A DNA stretch of 64,000 nucleotides from Spirosoma rhododendri (GTDB lineage Bacteria; Bacteroidota; Bacteroidia; Cytophagales; Spirosomataceae): the NCBI RefSeq assembly GCF_012849055.1, contig NZ_CP051677.1, positions 2,991,001-3,055,000 on the forward strand. Reading direction: 5' to 3'. The notes beneath the pieces were generated by a model. The model was given only the letters and a program-made list of their open reading frames with translations, ran no database searches and was not told where the DNA came from. Made by a program: the position numbers and the translations under genes. Positions 18,950 through 27,600 of the stretch are shown piece after piece. Position 1 is the stretch's first letter. Each line of letters opens with the position of its first letter.

Positions 18950-20551
18950 TTACCCGCGAGGCATAGTGGCCCGGCCCAGGTAAATTTCGTCGCCGTTCAG
19001 CGTGACAGACGCATAGAATGCATACCCATTCTTCACGTAGCGAACCTGTACCGGCGTTTGCTGGCTGGGTTTGGCGTAGGGTTTCGTTGCAGCCACCAGA
19101 ATCTGATCGCCGTTGACAATCGCCCTGACAAACGGCAGGTCACGGGTTTTGAGCTGATTGGCGTTGTAGCCTACCCATGTCCGGCCACCGTCGTAGGAGC
19201 ACTCCGTTGCGTCGTTGAGGTACGTTTCCCGGCCATCAAACAAGTCCCCGTGGTGCTTGAACAGCCGCCACAAGCCATGGATATAGTGTTCGTAGCAGGC
19301 GTAATTGCGGTCGTTTCCGGTGCCACGCAGCGCCGGGTCGGGGTTGAGCGGCTGATCGGGTGTCAGTGCGTCCTGATCGTCCCAGAAGACAGAGCCGTAA
19401 GCACCGCCAAACCAGTAGAAAATGCCAATGCCTTCAGCAATGGCGGGGGGAGCTGCATGTTCGGCTTTACCACTGTTGGGGAAGTCGGAACTTTGGGTGT
19501 TGAACAGCCATTGCCAGGCGATCCGCTTTTTCGTAGACAGCCGGGCGTTTACCTCCTGCTCACCCATCAGCGATGCCAGCCAGTGCCGGGCGTTGTCGGC
19601 CGTGTGCGGAATCGTGTAGTCGAAATCGGGATAGAAATAGTACGTACCCGGCATCTGAAAATCAACGACGTCGCCCACCGTTTTGCCGAGCATGTTATCC
19701 GGCAAACCCCGCTGCCGACTGGTGTTTGTGTGCCGGACTGGCTGGGTCCAGAGTTCGTCGGGGCGGGCAACGTAGTCGCTGCTCCGCGAGTAGCCAAAGC
19801 TATTGTGAACAACCGGCCACACTGTACCGACTTCGGTTTTAGGCGACGCGTATCGCTTGAGGGTGCTGTACAGATAAACCATCAGGTTACCCTGTTCCTG
19901 CTCGTTTTCTGGCCTTAGGCTGCCATTCTCGATGTCGACAAATATCTTGCTGTACGTGTTCTGCATCCCGCCCGGTGGGCAATCGCCAAAGCCAACACAG
20001 CTACCCTGCAACTCCATTGCCGACTGGTAGAGGGTATTGCGCGTGGCTCGGGCACCGGGGGGCGTCTGGTACAGCGTCGACGGACCTTTATTGCCATCCT
20101 GCGCCCATGCCAGCCCGAACGGCTCGGTGAAATAGTTGTTGTACAGAATCAGTGCCCGCTGATTGAATGTCAGCCGACTGCGCCAGCCCGCCGGAGGGAA
20201 GCCGTCGGCCCACCGCTCTTTACCGTTGACCATGCGCGTCTGGACGATAGACGAAAAGCCACGCCGGAATAGCTTACTCCAGTCCTGCTCGACGGTCAGA
20301 TTGCGCCCGGCCCCGGCAAATGTGATCGACTTGGTGGCCGGTAGCGTAAAATCGCCCACAACGTCGAGGTTGTAGTACCCCCGACGGGTAGTGGGCGTAA
20401 ACCGGGTGCGGGGCGTTGGAGTCAGCGTCGTTAGCGGGGGCATCGAGCCGGTTAGCCGAACCGGAACCGGATCGGCCGGGCCGTGTGGCTGAGCATACCA
20501 CACACTAACGCCTGTCAGGCCGAGCAGCCCGCACAGAGCAAGTACTTTCAT
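18950..20551 (-). CDS. unknown secreted protein, 533 residues
   Basis: I do not recognise the family. ATG 20551 gives the N-terminus MKVLALCGLLGLTGVSVWYA, a signal peptide or anchor; the open frame reaches a TTG four codons earlier. The protein is rich in Trp and Tyr, with cysteines in GSCVGFGDCPPGG and in NYACYEHYIHGLW and CSYDGGRTW, suggesting a folded extracytoplasmic domain of carbohydrate-enzyme type. The C-terminal part has short beta segments (QVRYVKNGYAFYASVTLNGDEIYLG). It lies upstream of the OmpA operon on the same strand with 112 bp between, and downstream of the amidase gene. Confidence 0.75.
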   Translation of the reverse strand: MKVLALCGLLGLTGVSVWYAQPHGPADPVPVRLTGSMPPLTTLTPTPRTRFTPTTRRGYYNLDVVGDFTLPATKSITFAGAGRNLTVEQDWSKLFRRGFSSIVQTRMVNGKERWADGFPPAGWRSRLTFNQRALILYNNYFTEPFGLAWAQDGNKGPSTLYQTPPGARATRNTLYQSAMELQGSCVGFGDCPPGGMQNTYSKIFVDIENGSLRPENEQEQGNLMVYLYSTLKRYASPKTEVGTVWPVVHNSFGYSRSSDYVARPDELWTQPVRHTNTSRQRGLPDNMLGKTVGDVVDFQMPGTYYFYPDFDYTIPHTADNARHWLASLMGEQEVNARLSTKKRIAWQWLFNTQSSDFPNSGKAEHAAPPAIAEGIGIFYWFGGAYGSVFWDDQDALTPDQPLNPDPALRGTGNDRNYACYEHYIHGLWRLFKHHGDLFDGRETYLNDATECSYDGGRTWVGYNANQLKTRDLPFVRAIVNGDQILVAATKPYAKPSQQTPVQVRYVKNGYAFYASVTLNGDEIYLGRATMPRG

Positions 20552-20605
20552 GCGATTAGTCAAGAGTCGTCAGTAGACAGAACGGCCAGGTGCCGATGAA
20601 CCGTA

Positions 20606-21478
20606 TTATTCGTCGATGTAACGGCGGGTGATAGGCTGGTACGAGTCGATGCGCCGGTCGCGGAAATAAGGCCAGGTCGTGCGGTATTTTTCCGACAGAG
20701 CCAGGTCAATCGTTTGTACGTGAACGACTTCCTCATCGTGGGGGGCCAGGTACAGCAGCGAGCCAAACGGGTTAGACACAAATGAACCGCCCCAGAACTG
20801 CTGATCAGCTTCCCGACCAACCCGATTCACGGCCACTACGTGTATGCCGTTGGCGATGGCATGGCTGCGCTGAATCGTCTGCCAGGCGTTGTACTGCTCT
20901 TCGTTTTGTTTGGGGTCAGGCTCGGTAGTATCCCAACCGATGGCCGTGGGGTAAACCAAGAGGTCGGCACCCATCAGAGCCGTGATTCGGGCTGCTTCGG
21001 GGTACCACTGATCCCAGCAGATCAGCACACCCACGCGGGCATACTTCGTGTCGAATACCTTGTAGCCCAGATCACCCGGCGTGAAGTAAAACTTCTCGTA
21101 ATAGCCCGGGTCGTCGGGAATGTGCATCTTCCGATACTTACCCAGATACGAACCGTCGGCATCCAGTACCGCCGTTGTATTATGGTACAGCCCCTGCGCC
21201 CGCTTCTCGAACAGCGACGCGACGATAACGACGCCCAGTTCGCCTGCTACCGCGCCCAGTCGCTCGGTGGTGGGGCCGGGAATAGCTTCGGCCAGGCTAA
21301 AATTATGGTGGTCTTCCACGTCGCAGAAATACAGCGAGGTGAACAGTTCCTGTAGGCAAACGATCTGCGCGCCCTGCCGGGCCGCTTCCCGAATACCATT
21401 TATTGCTTTCTGAATATTTGACTCGACATCGGCCGTACAACTCATCTGTACCAGTCCGACGTTAACGTTTTTCGACAT
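20606..21478 (-). CDS. aguB: N-carbamoylputrescine amidase-type carbon-nitrogen hydrolase
   Basis: A 290-residue nitrilase-superfamily enzyme. The catalytic triad is visible: Glu in CLQELFTSLYF, Lys in KYRKMHIPDDPGYYEKFYF, and Cys in VGVLICWDQWYPEAAR. Sequence pattern and length match AguB, which hydrolyses N-carbamoylputrescine to putrescine in the agmatine route. The usual partner agmatine deiminase (AguA) is not in the window, so the pathway assignment rests on family similarity. A beta-ureidopropionase-like activity is the main alternative. The region upstream is the repeat-filled gap at 21.5 kb. Confidence 0.88.
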   Translation of the reverse strand: MSKNVNVGLVQMSCTADVESNIQKAINGIREAARQGAQIVCLQELFTSLYFCDVEDHHNFSLAEAIPGPTTERLGAVAGELGVVIVASLFEKRAQGLYHNTTAVLDADGSYLGKYRKMHIPDDPGYYEKFYFTPGDLGYKVFDTKYARVGVLICWDQWYPEAARITALMGADLLVYPTAIGWDTTEPDPKQNEEQYNAWQTIQRSHAIANGIHVVAVNRVGREADQQFWGGSFVSNPFGSLLYLAPHDEEVVHVQTIDLALSEKYRTTWPYFRDRRIDSYQPITRRYIDE

Positions 21479-21490
21479 AAAGTGGGCATT

Positions 21491-21622
21491 TAGTTAGTTG
21501 TAGAGTCGTAAAGTTATAGCGTTGTATAGTTGGCTATCGCCGGATAGGCCGACGCGCCAGCAACTTTACAACGCTACGACTTTATGACTTTACAACGCTA
21601 CGACTGTTCAACTGTACAACTA
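21491..21622. repeat. large imperfect palindrome, unit 1 (taaagttgta-type words)
   Basis: The left arm (about 21494-21533) and right arm (about 21558-21622) are inverted and composed of reiterated near-11-mers such as actttacaacgct. The left arm shares most positions with the left arm of unit 2, so the two are related copies. It fills half of the 487-bp gap between aguB and the next gene. Confidence 0.65.
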
Positions 21623-21692
21623 GTTATTCTCCCATCACGACAAAACTCTATCCCCACGGGTTCCCGGTGGGGGAATTGGATAGTTGGATGGT

Positions 21693-21838
21693 TATAAGTT
21701 CTGGAGTCGTAAAGTTACAGAGTTGTAAAGTTGGCTACCGCGTTATCCTATCCGGCGGCAGCCCTACAAGCGCCAGCAACTCTATAACTTTACGATGCTA
21801 TAACTGTATAACTCTACAGCCCTACAGCGCTATAACTC
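21693..21838. repeat. large imperfect palindrome, unit 2
   Basis: Left arm about 21693-21735 and right arm about 21775-21838, with the same word type as unit 1. Between the units lies a smaller hairpin (tccccac at 21651-21657 with gtgggga at 21668-21674). No open reading frame of note in this gap. Confidence 0.65.
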
Positions 21839-21965
21839 ACATAAATACCGGTCAATATATTTGATTTGTATTATATGGCCCGTTAAAGTGTGGTATATAA
21901 AGGTGATGGCTGGGTTTTGCCGGGCGTGGGGATTTTGCGAATTTCGCCTGTCAACCCCGTTTTGT

Positions 21966-22196
21966 ATGAAACCCAACGAGTTTACCCGACTGCCCGTTCA
22001 GCAGCAACTGGACACGCTTTACTTCACTGGCGACGTACTGGCCAATCGCTACGAAGGCGACGAGATCTACCTGTTATACAACTTACACAGCTTCTACGTC
22101 GAGCTTCGCTACAATGCCTTCACCAGTAATTTGAAGGAAGTAAGTACGTTCCACGATACCGACAAGCTGGAGCCCTACCTGCCGTATCTGGCCTGA
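21966..22196 (+). CDS. small conserved hypothetical protein, 76 residues
   Basis: Start at ATG 21966 (MKPNEFTRLPVQQQLDTLYF); the longer open frame extends into repeats and has no coding character. The protein is soluble, acidic and aromatic-rich (YEGDEIYLLYNLHSFYVELRY), with no membrane segment or known domain that I recognise. It looks like one of the short conserved Cytophagales proteins of unknown role. It precedes the cold-shock gene by 160 bp, probably as a separate unit. Confidence 0.7.
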   Translation: MKPNEFTRLPVQQQLDTLYFTGDVLANRYEGDEIYLLYNLHSFYVELRYNAFTSNLKEVSTFHDTDKLEPYLPYLA

Positions 22197-22356
22197 TTGT
22201 TCGGGTCGCTGCGTAGCGGGGTTGGCACGGGTTCACAAGCAATAGGCACCGGAAAATAGGACGGTACAAAGAAATTTGACCGACTACCGAAAAAATTTTC
22301 GTTGAATTTGGTGGAGTGATTTGTTTTGACGTCCTTCGCTTAAATTTAAACAAGCA

Positions 22357-22548
22357 ATGCAAACAGGAACTGTAAAATTCTTTAATGAGACCAAAGGGTT
22401 TGGCTTCATTAAACCCGATGGTGGTGGCGAAGACATTTTTGTACACGCTTCCGGTCTCATCGATCAAATCCGCGAAAACGACAAGGTTAAGTTCAACGTT
22501 GAGCGCGGTAAGAAAGGCTTGAACGCCGTGAACGTCGAAATGGCTTAA
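22357..22548 (+). CDS. cold-shock domain protein (CspA family)
   Basis: A 63-residue nucleic-acid chaperone. RNP1 is KGFGFIKP and RNP2 is DIFVHASGL, both intact, and the N-terminus MQTGTVKFFNETKGFG is typical. It is preceded by a 160-base AT-richer leader region without an obvious gene. Csp mRNAs often have regulatory leaders, but I see no defined structure here. It is followed by a strong terminator, so it is monocistronic. Confidence 0.95.
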   Translation: MQTGTVKFFNETKGFGFIKPDGGGEDIFVHASGLIDQIRENDKVKFNVERGKKGLNAVNVEMA

Positions 22549-22576
22549 TCGTAAGATATACCAGGACAACCGTTGT

Positions 22577-22606
22577 AAAACATGCCGCAAGGCATGTTTT
22601 TTTTTG
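22577..22606 (+). terminator. terminator after cold-shock gene
   Basis: Stem aacatgcc-gcaa-ggcatgtt (22579-22598) is followed by an eight-T tract. Confidence 0.85.
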
Positions 22607-22624
22607 CCCCTTACTCAGTACCCA

Positions 22625-24763
22625 ATGCCTCAGCAACCCATCGAACAGCGCACCGCTGTCCGGCTTAATTTAAACGTTCGCTCGGTAGCCGATACCCTCG
22701 ACCTGCTCAATGGCGGTGCCACCGTCCCCTTCATCGCCCGTTATCGCAAGGAAGCAACCGGTCAGCTCGATGAAGTGCAGATCGGTCAGATTAGCGAAAC
22801 ATATCAGAAACTCGTCGAACTCGACAAACGTCGGGCCACCATTCTCAATACGATCAGTGAACAGGGGCAGCTAACGCCCGACCTACGCCAGAAAATTGAA
22901 GCCGCCGATTCGCTTACGGAGCTTGAGGACCTGTATTTACCTTACCGGCAAAAACGCAAAACCCGCGCCACTACGGCCATCGAACGAGGGCTGGAACCAC
23001 TGGCGAATCTGCTGTTGCTACAACGCGATGCCGACCCCGCCAGGGCTGCTCAACGGTACTGCTCCGACGTCGTGCCGACGGCGAACGATGCACTGCAAGG
23101 GGCTCGTGACATCGTAGCCGAACGGGTCAGCGAAGACGCCGACGCCCGGCAGCGGGTCCGTAACCTGTTTGAGCGCGAAGCCATTGTCCGGTCGGTGGTG
23201 AAGAAAGGGAAAGAGACGGAAGGCGTGAAATACCGCGATTACTTCGATTTCGAGGAGCCACTCCGACGCGTGCCTTCACACCGCCTGCTGGCCCTGCGCC
23301 GGGGAGAAGCAGAGGGGATGCTATCGGTTAGTATTGGCCCCGATGAAACGGCCGCAATCGACCGACTGGAGCGTCAGTTTATAACCCAGGCCGCATCCAA
23401 AGGGTGCCGGGAGCAACTGACGCTGGCGATTCGCGACGGCTACAAACGGTTGCTCAAACCCGCCATAGAAACTGAGTTTGGCAATCTATCGAAAGAGCGG
23501 GCCGACAGGGAAGCGATACAGATTTTTGCGGACAACCTGCGGCAGTTGCTGCTCAGTCCGCCCCTCGGTCAGCAGCGCGTGCTGGCGATCGACCCTGGCT
23601 ATCGAACCGGCTGTAAAACAGTTTGTCTGGACGCGCAGGGCAATCTGCTGACGGACACAGTCCTTTACCTGTTTCAGTCGGAGGGGCAGAAGCAGCAGGC
23701 GGCTCAGACGCTGCAAAAGCTGGTTGCGCAGTATAAAATCGAAGCAATTGCTATTGGGAATGGCACGGCCGGGCGCGAAACCGAAGCGTTTGTGCAAAGT
23801 GTGTCGTTCGGCGACCCCCGACCAGCGGTGTTTATGGTCAGCGAGCAGGGGGCGTCGATCTATTCAGCGTCGGAAGTGGCCCGCGACGAGTTTCCTGACA
23901 AAGACGTTACCGTGCGCGGAGCCGTTAGCATTGGGCGACGACTGGCTGACCCGTTGGCGGAGCTGGTAAAAATTGACCCCAAGTCGATTGGGGTAGGGCA
24001 GTATCAGCACGACGTCGATCAGGGTGATTTGAAGGCGAGTCTGGATACCGTCGTGGAAAGCTGCGTGAACCAGGTGGGGGTGTCACTCAACACGGCGAGT
24101 GCCTATCTGCTCCGCTATGTGTCGGGGCTGGGGCCGCAACTGGCGGGTAATATTGTGGCTTACCGGACGCAGAACGGGCCATTTACATCGCGGGATCAGC
24201 TGAAGAAAGTGGCCCGGCTTGGGCCGAAAGCGTTTGAACAATGCGCCGGCTTTCTGCGGATCGACGGCGCGAAAAATCCGCTCGACAATAGCGCCGTACA
24301 CCCCGAACGCTATGAACTGGTCAACCAGATGGCAAAGGATATGGGAAGCAACGTCGGTGAGCTGATGCGCCGTGCTGATCTGCGTCAGCAGATCAACCCC
24401 AGTCGCTACGTAACCGATTCTGTGGGGCTGCCCACGCTCCGCGACATCTTGACCGAACTCGACAAACCCGGCCGTGACCCCCGCGAATCGCTGTCGGTAT
24501 TTGCCTACGATGCCCGGGTTCAGTCGATAGACGATTTGCACGAAGGGATGGTGCTGGCGGGCGTCGTGACCAACATTACTGCTTTCGGAGCCTTTGTCGA
24601 TATTGGTGTCAAGCAGGACGGACTGGTACACGTATCGCAGCTGGCCGACAAGTTTGTGTCGGACCCAAAAACCGTTGTCAGTCTACACCAGCGGGTGAGT
24701 GTGCGGGTGCTGGAAATCGACAAGGCGCGGAAGCGGATTGCGTTATCGATGAAAAATGGATAA
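22625..24763 (+). CDS. tex: Tex-family RNA-binding transcription accessory protein
   Basis: A 712-residue protein from ATG 22625 (a TTG seven codons upstream falls in the terminator's tail and is less likely). Domains in order: Tex N-terminal helical region (ATVPFIARYRKEATGQLDE), YqgF/RNase H-like domain (VLAIDPGYRTGCKTVCLD), helix-hairpin-helix repeats (VSGLGPQLAGNIVAYR), and C-terminal S1 domain (GMVLAGVVTNITAFGAFVDI, GLVHVSQLAD). Tex binds nucleic acid and affects transcription; the exact role is unsettled. Confidence 0.95.
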   Translation: MPQQPIEQRTAVRLNLNVRSVADTLDLLNGGATVPFIARYRKEATGQLDEVQIGQISETYQKLVELDKRRATILNTISEQGQLTPDLRQKIEAADSLTELEDLYLPYRQKRKTRATTAIERGLEPLANLLLLQRDADPARAAQRYCSDVVPTANDALQGARDIVAERVSEDADARQRVRNLFEREAIVRSVVKKGKETEGVKYRDYFDFEEPLRRVPSHRLLALRRGEAEGMLSVSIGPDETAAIDRLERQFITQAASKGCREQLTLAIRDGYKRLLKPAIETEFGNLSKERADREAIQIFADNLRQLLLSPPLGQQRVLAIDPGYRTGCKTVCLDAQGNLLTDTVLYLFQSEGQKQQAAQTLQKLVAQYKIEAIAIGNGTAGRETEAFVQSVSFGDPRPAVFMVSEQGASIYSASEVARDEFPDKDVTVRGAVSIGRRLADPLAELVKIDPKSIGVGQYQHDVDQGDLKASLDTVVESCVNQVGVSLNTASAYLLRYVSGLGPQLAGNIVAYRTQNGPFTSRDQLKKVARLGPKAFEQCAGFLRIDGAKNPLDNSAVHPERYELVNQMAKDMGSNVGELMRRADLRQQINPSRYVTDSVGLPTLRDILTELDKPGRDPRESLSVFAYDARVQSIDDLHEGMVLAGVVTNITAFGAFVDIGVKQDGLVHVSQLADKFVSDPKTVVSLHQRVSVRVLEIDKARKRIALSMKNG

Positions 24764-24836
24764 GTTGCATATTATAGACGTACTCGGCTTCAACGTATCT
24801 GACTGCGCCTGTACCAACCTTTATCCTTTTCTGCGT

Positions 24837-25457
24837 ATGCAATTACGCCGGTTTCGGGCTTCTACCAGCACTGGACTCGTCTTACTCTGCCTGTCGGCGC
24901 TACTGTCATCCTGCGCCTTTTTCCGCTCATCAGGGCCGTCGGTCAGTCGTCGCTCAACCTCCTCCCGACCTGTAGCAGGTCGTTCATCGGCCAAAGGTGG
25001 CAAACGCGCCCCGGCTGCTTCGGCCAAATCAGCGGGTAAAGTGGTCGATGCACGAACCTACGAAAACCGATACGTGCCGGAAGTGGTCAAAATTGCCCGT
25101 ACGTATACCGGAACGCCGTATCGCTCTGGCGGTAACACCACCGACGGTATCGATTGCTCAGGACTGGTGTACGCCGTATTCAACACAGTCGGGCTGCGGA
25201 TGCCGCGTATTTCGTGGCAGCAGTCGGAAGTGGGGCATGAAGTGGAAGTAGCTGAAATTTCGCCCGGCGATCTGGTGTTTTTTGTGCCGGACAAAGGGCA
25301 GGCGGGCTATGTGTCGCACACGGGCATCGTCACGGAGGTAAACGGTGGGCAGAACATCCGGTTTATTCACGCGTCTTCATCGCGCGGGGTCCGCGAAGAC
25401 AATCTCTACACCGATTACTTCAAGGGTCGGTTCGTTAAAGCACTCCGACCGTTCTAA
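24837..25457 (+). CDS. NlpC/P60 (C40) peptidase lipoprotein
   Basis: A 206-residue protein starting at ATG 24837, with leader TGLVLLCLSALLSSC ending in a lipobox Cys. A Ser/Arg/Lys-rich linker is followed by the C40 domain. The catalytic Cys is in DGIDCSGLVYAVF, the His in YVSHTGIVTEV and a third polar residue in FIHASSSRGV. It would cleave peptidoglycan stem peptides at the outer membrane or periplasm. It is convergent with the GIY-YIG gene across a shared terminator. Confidence 0.92.
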   Translation: MQLRRFRASTSTGLVLLCLSALLSSCAFFRSSGPSVSRRSTSSRPVAGRSSAKGGKRAPAASAKSAGKVVDARTYENRYVPEVVKIARTYTGTPYRSGGNTTDGIDCSGLVYAVFNTVGLRMPRISWQQSEVGHEVEVAEISPGDLVFFVPDKGQAGYVSHTGIVTEVNGGQNIRFIHASSSRGVREDNLYTDYFKGRFVKALRPF

Positions 25458-25512
25458 CCGGTTAGCCCACAAACGTTGGCGTAAGCTGTTCGCCCACGTT
25501 CGTTCGTCATAT

Positions 25513-25553
25513 AAAAAGAAGAAGCCACTCCGCAGGAGTGGCTTCTTCTTTTT
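25513..25553. terminator. bidirectional terminator
   Basis: A perfect 19-bp stem (25513-25531 with 25535-25553) and loop gca. A-run and T-run ends serve both convergent genes. Confidence 0.9.
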
Positions 25554-25554
25554 A

Positions 25555-25812
25555 TTAAATGGCAGCGGGTTGCTGGCTGTTTATCAATTCTTCCCAGAAG
25601 GCCCGGTCACGATTTTTTAATTTCATCTCCAGACTCTGTGCCTCCCGACGGGTTTCAAACGACTGTGAAAACCTGACTTCCCACGGTTTCCCGTCTGCGG
25701 TTGCCGGAACGGTGCGGGCATTGTGCTGCCACAGCGTGATTTTCATGTCTTTAGACAGACCAATAAAGTATCTGTCCGTCGGTAGACTGTAGATAATGTA
25801 TACAGTATGCAT
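25555..25812 (-). CDS. GIY-YIG nuclease-domain protein
   Basis: An 85-residue single-domain protein of the UvrC/URI-type GIY-YIG fold. The two signature strands are VYIIYS and YFIGLS, followed by LWQHNAR and GKPWEVRFSQSFETRREAQS with the catalytic Glu candidate in SLEMKLK. Such stand-alone proteins are common in Bacteroidota and their cellular role is unclear (possible DNA repair or processing). It has its own strong consensus promoter. Confidence 0.88.
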   Translation of the reverse strand: MHTVYIIYSLPTDRYFIGLSKDMKITLWQHNARTVPATADGKPWEVRFSQSFETRREAQSLEMKLKNRDRAFWEELINSQQPAAI

Positions 25813-25831
25813 AGGGTAGTTGGACGCTTAC

Positions 25832-25862
25832 CAAAGCTACGGAATCATTAACAAAAAACAAA
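25832..25862 (-). promoter_or_regulatory. consensus Bacteroidota promoter for the GIY-YIG gene
   Basis: On the minus strand, TTTG (25859-25862), exactly 19 bp, then TAGCTTTG (25832-25839). It is 20 bases upstream of the start codon. Best promoter match in the window. Confidence 0.65.
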
Positions 25863-25931
25863 TTTGCCGTTATGCCCCGGTAAAAAAGCCATAACACGAC
25901 GCCCTGACCAGAAAAAAAGCCACATCGGCAT

Positions 25932-25961
25932 TTTGACGCGGCCATTTTTTAGCTACCTTTG
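25932..25961 (+). promoter_or_regulatory. promoter for tRNA-Ala
   Basis: TTTG (25932-25935), 18 bp, TACCTTTG (25954-25961), ending 45 bases before the mature tRNA. Confidence 0.55.
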
Positions 25962-26006
25962 CAACCACAAAATCGGGTCAGCACTGTTTACGCTGGCACT
26001 TTGTAT

Positions 26007-26080
26007 GGGGGATTAGCTCAGTTGGCTAGAGCGCTTCCATGGCATGGAAGAGGTCATCGGTTCGAATCCGATATTCTCCA
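26007..26080 (+). tRNA. tRNA-Ala (GGC anticodon)
   Basis: A 74-base cloverleaf. Acceptor GGGGGAT pairs with ATTCTCC, D arm AGCTCAGTTGGCTAGAGC, anticodon stem CTTCC/GGAAG with loop ATGGCAT (anticodon GGC, reading GCC), and T arm ATCGG-TTCGAAT-CCGAT. The 3' CCA is not encoded; the discriminator is A. Confidence 0.95.
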
Positions 26081-26091
26081 CAACACACAGC

Positions 26092-26118
26092 AAACCACTC
26101 CGTCGACGAGTGGTTTTT
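26092..26118 (+). terminator. terminator after tRNA-Ala
   Basis: Stem aaccactc-cgtcgac-gagtggtt is followed by a T tract. Confidence 0.7.
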
Positions 26119-26122
26119 GCGT

Positions 26123-27523
26123 TCATAGGTGGTCCCGCTGCCTGGTGCCGTTCCAGAATACGTTGCTCCAGCGGACGTTGGGGCTGGCTGAATAGAGGTA
26201 GTTTTTGGTGATCGGTTCGTTGCCGAAGTAGTTGTCCGACTGCCCGTTTTTGATGGCTTTGTTTGTCTGGATGTGCAGGTTACGCACCGTGCCGGAACAG
26301 CTGCCGTCGAACGAAACCGGCTGATAGCGCGGTGCGGCTGTCGCCCGCTGCCGCGACCAGTTTCCCCCCTCGATAAGTACGTTCTGCTCATCTTCAAACT
26401 CGGCTACGTAATGACTGCCTGTACATTCCAGATTGACATTGTGAAACTGGAAGCCGGTGCCGTGCTGTAGCTGCATGTGAAGCCCACCAATGTGGTTGCC
26501 ACCGGTTACCGCGATGGTGTCCGCATAAAACGCATTCATAACCCGCCCTGCCACGGAAATAGCCCCACCCACGATACGGCCGTTTTGCGTTGAATGCCCC
26601 CGATTACCGCCATCGCTCAGGCTGATGCCGGTTGGATAGATGAGCTGATTGTCAGTCGTTTTGGCAATGCGCTGACTACTAATACGCGGATTCTGCACGG
26701 TGAATCGGCGGGTACCAACCAATTCAATGCCAAGCAGTGTGTCGATGCAAACCGGGTCGGTGATGGTCACGTCGGTAATGTCGCCGGAGATCGATATACC
26801 CATCCCGTGCGTGTTGGCCCGATCCGCGATGGCGGTGCCGCAGTGCTCGGCCCGGCAGTCGATGAAGCGCAGGTTGGTGATGCGGGCATCGCCGTCGTTT
26901 TTGTGGCTCAGAAGCTCGTAGCCCATCCGGCCGGCCGAGGCCCGGCAGTTCAGAAACGTGATGTTTTTGAACCGGACCCCTTTACCCGCCTGCTCCGACC
27001 AGGCATTCATGCCCAGCGCGTTGTAGTTTCCGTTTTTGTTGCCGACAAACGTGCAGCTGTCAAACGTCAGGTTGTTGATGTCGCCTTCTTCGTTGCAGTA
27101 AACGAGGGCGGTCGGGCTGGTGGGTGCCTGTGAGATAAAGGAAATATTACGCAACGTCAGGCCACTGTTGATGCTGTGAATTTTAACCAATGCCCCGCTG
27201 GTCGTTTTACCGTTGAAAGTCGCGCCGTTTGTGCCGATCAGTTCAACGTTTTTGCGGATGATGAGTGGTTCCGCCGGACTGGCTGAAAAGTCGTATTCAC
27301 CCACCAGCACGAAGCGTTCGCCCGGCGTATTGGATGCATCGATAGCCGCCTGAATATCGGCTTTTGTTCGGCCCACGATGGGTTTGCCCAGCGGAAACGC
27401 GCCGGGCGGAATCGGCAACAGATCGGACCAATGCACGGCGAATGAGGAGTTTAACGATTGCGTAAGCAGCGACTGTGTCAGGTTCGGTAGGTGCGTATAG
27501 CTAACCCCCGTCGGTAAAAGCAC
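26123..27523 (-). CDS. right-handed parallel beta-helix repeat protein
   Basis: A 466-residue protein with successive short beta-helix rungs (NNLTFDSCTFVGNKNGNYNA, GVRFKNITFLNCRASAG, RITNLRFIDCRAEHC, FQFHNVNLECTGSHY), as in pectate-lyase-like or polysaccharide-binding folds. An N-terminal segment TKADIQAAIDASNTPGERFVLVGEY resembles the lead-in of such folds. The only usable start is GTG 27523, because a stop codon lies immediately upstream in frame. I see no signal peptide, which is unusual for this fold. It follows the DUF3299-like gene on the same strand past a hairpin. Enzymatic residues cannot be assigned. Confidence 0.8.
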   Translation of the reverse strand: MLLPTGVSYTHLPNLTQSLLTQSLNSSFAVHWSDLLPIPPGAFPLGKPIVGRTKADIQAAIDASNTPGERFVLVGEYDFSASPAEPLIIRKNVELIGTNGATFNGKTTSGALVKIHSINSGLTLRNISFISQAPTSPTALVYCNEEGDINNLTFDSCTFVGNKNGNYNALGMNAWSEQAGKGVRFKNITFLNCRASAGRMGYELLSHKNDGDARITNLRFIDCRAEHCGTAIADRANTHGMGISISGDITDVTITDPVCIDTLLGIELVGTRRFTVQNPRISSQRIAKTTDNQLIYPTGISLSDGGNRGHSTQNGRIVGGAISVAGRVMNAFYADTIAVTGGNHIGGLHMQLQHGTGFQFHNVNLECTGSHYVAEFEDEQNVLIEGGNWSRQRATAAPRYQPVSFDGSCSGTVRNLHIQTNKAIKNGQSDNYFGNEPITKNYLYSASPNVRWSNVFWNGTRQRDHL

Positions 27524-27549
27524 CTAACTGAACCAGCTACTAACAAACA

Positions 27550-27578
27550 GGCCCCGCTGATAAGGTACCAACGGGGCC
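27550..27578 (-). terminator. hairpin between DUF3299-like gene and beta-helix gene
   Basis: Stem ggccccg / cggggcc with a 15-base loop; the T tract is weak, so attenuation or partial termination is possible. Confidence 0.4.
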
Positions 27579-27600
27579 GCATACGGTATGGTAAACTGGC

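Noticed and set aside
21479..21965. CRISPR array in the repeat-rich gap
   Set aside because: Repeats are inverted and degenerate, without equal-length unique spacers, and no cas genes are nearby.
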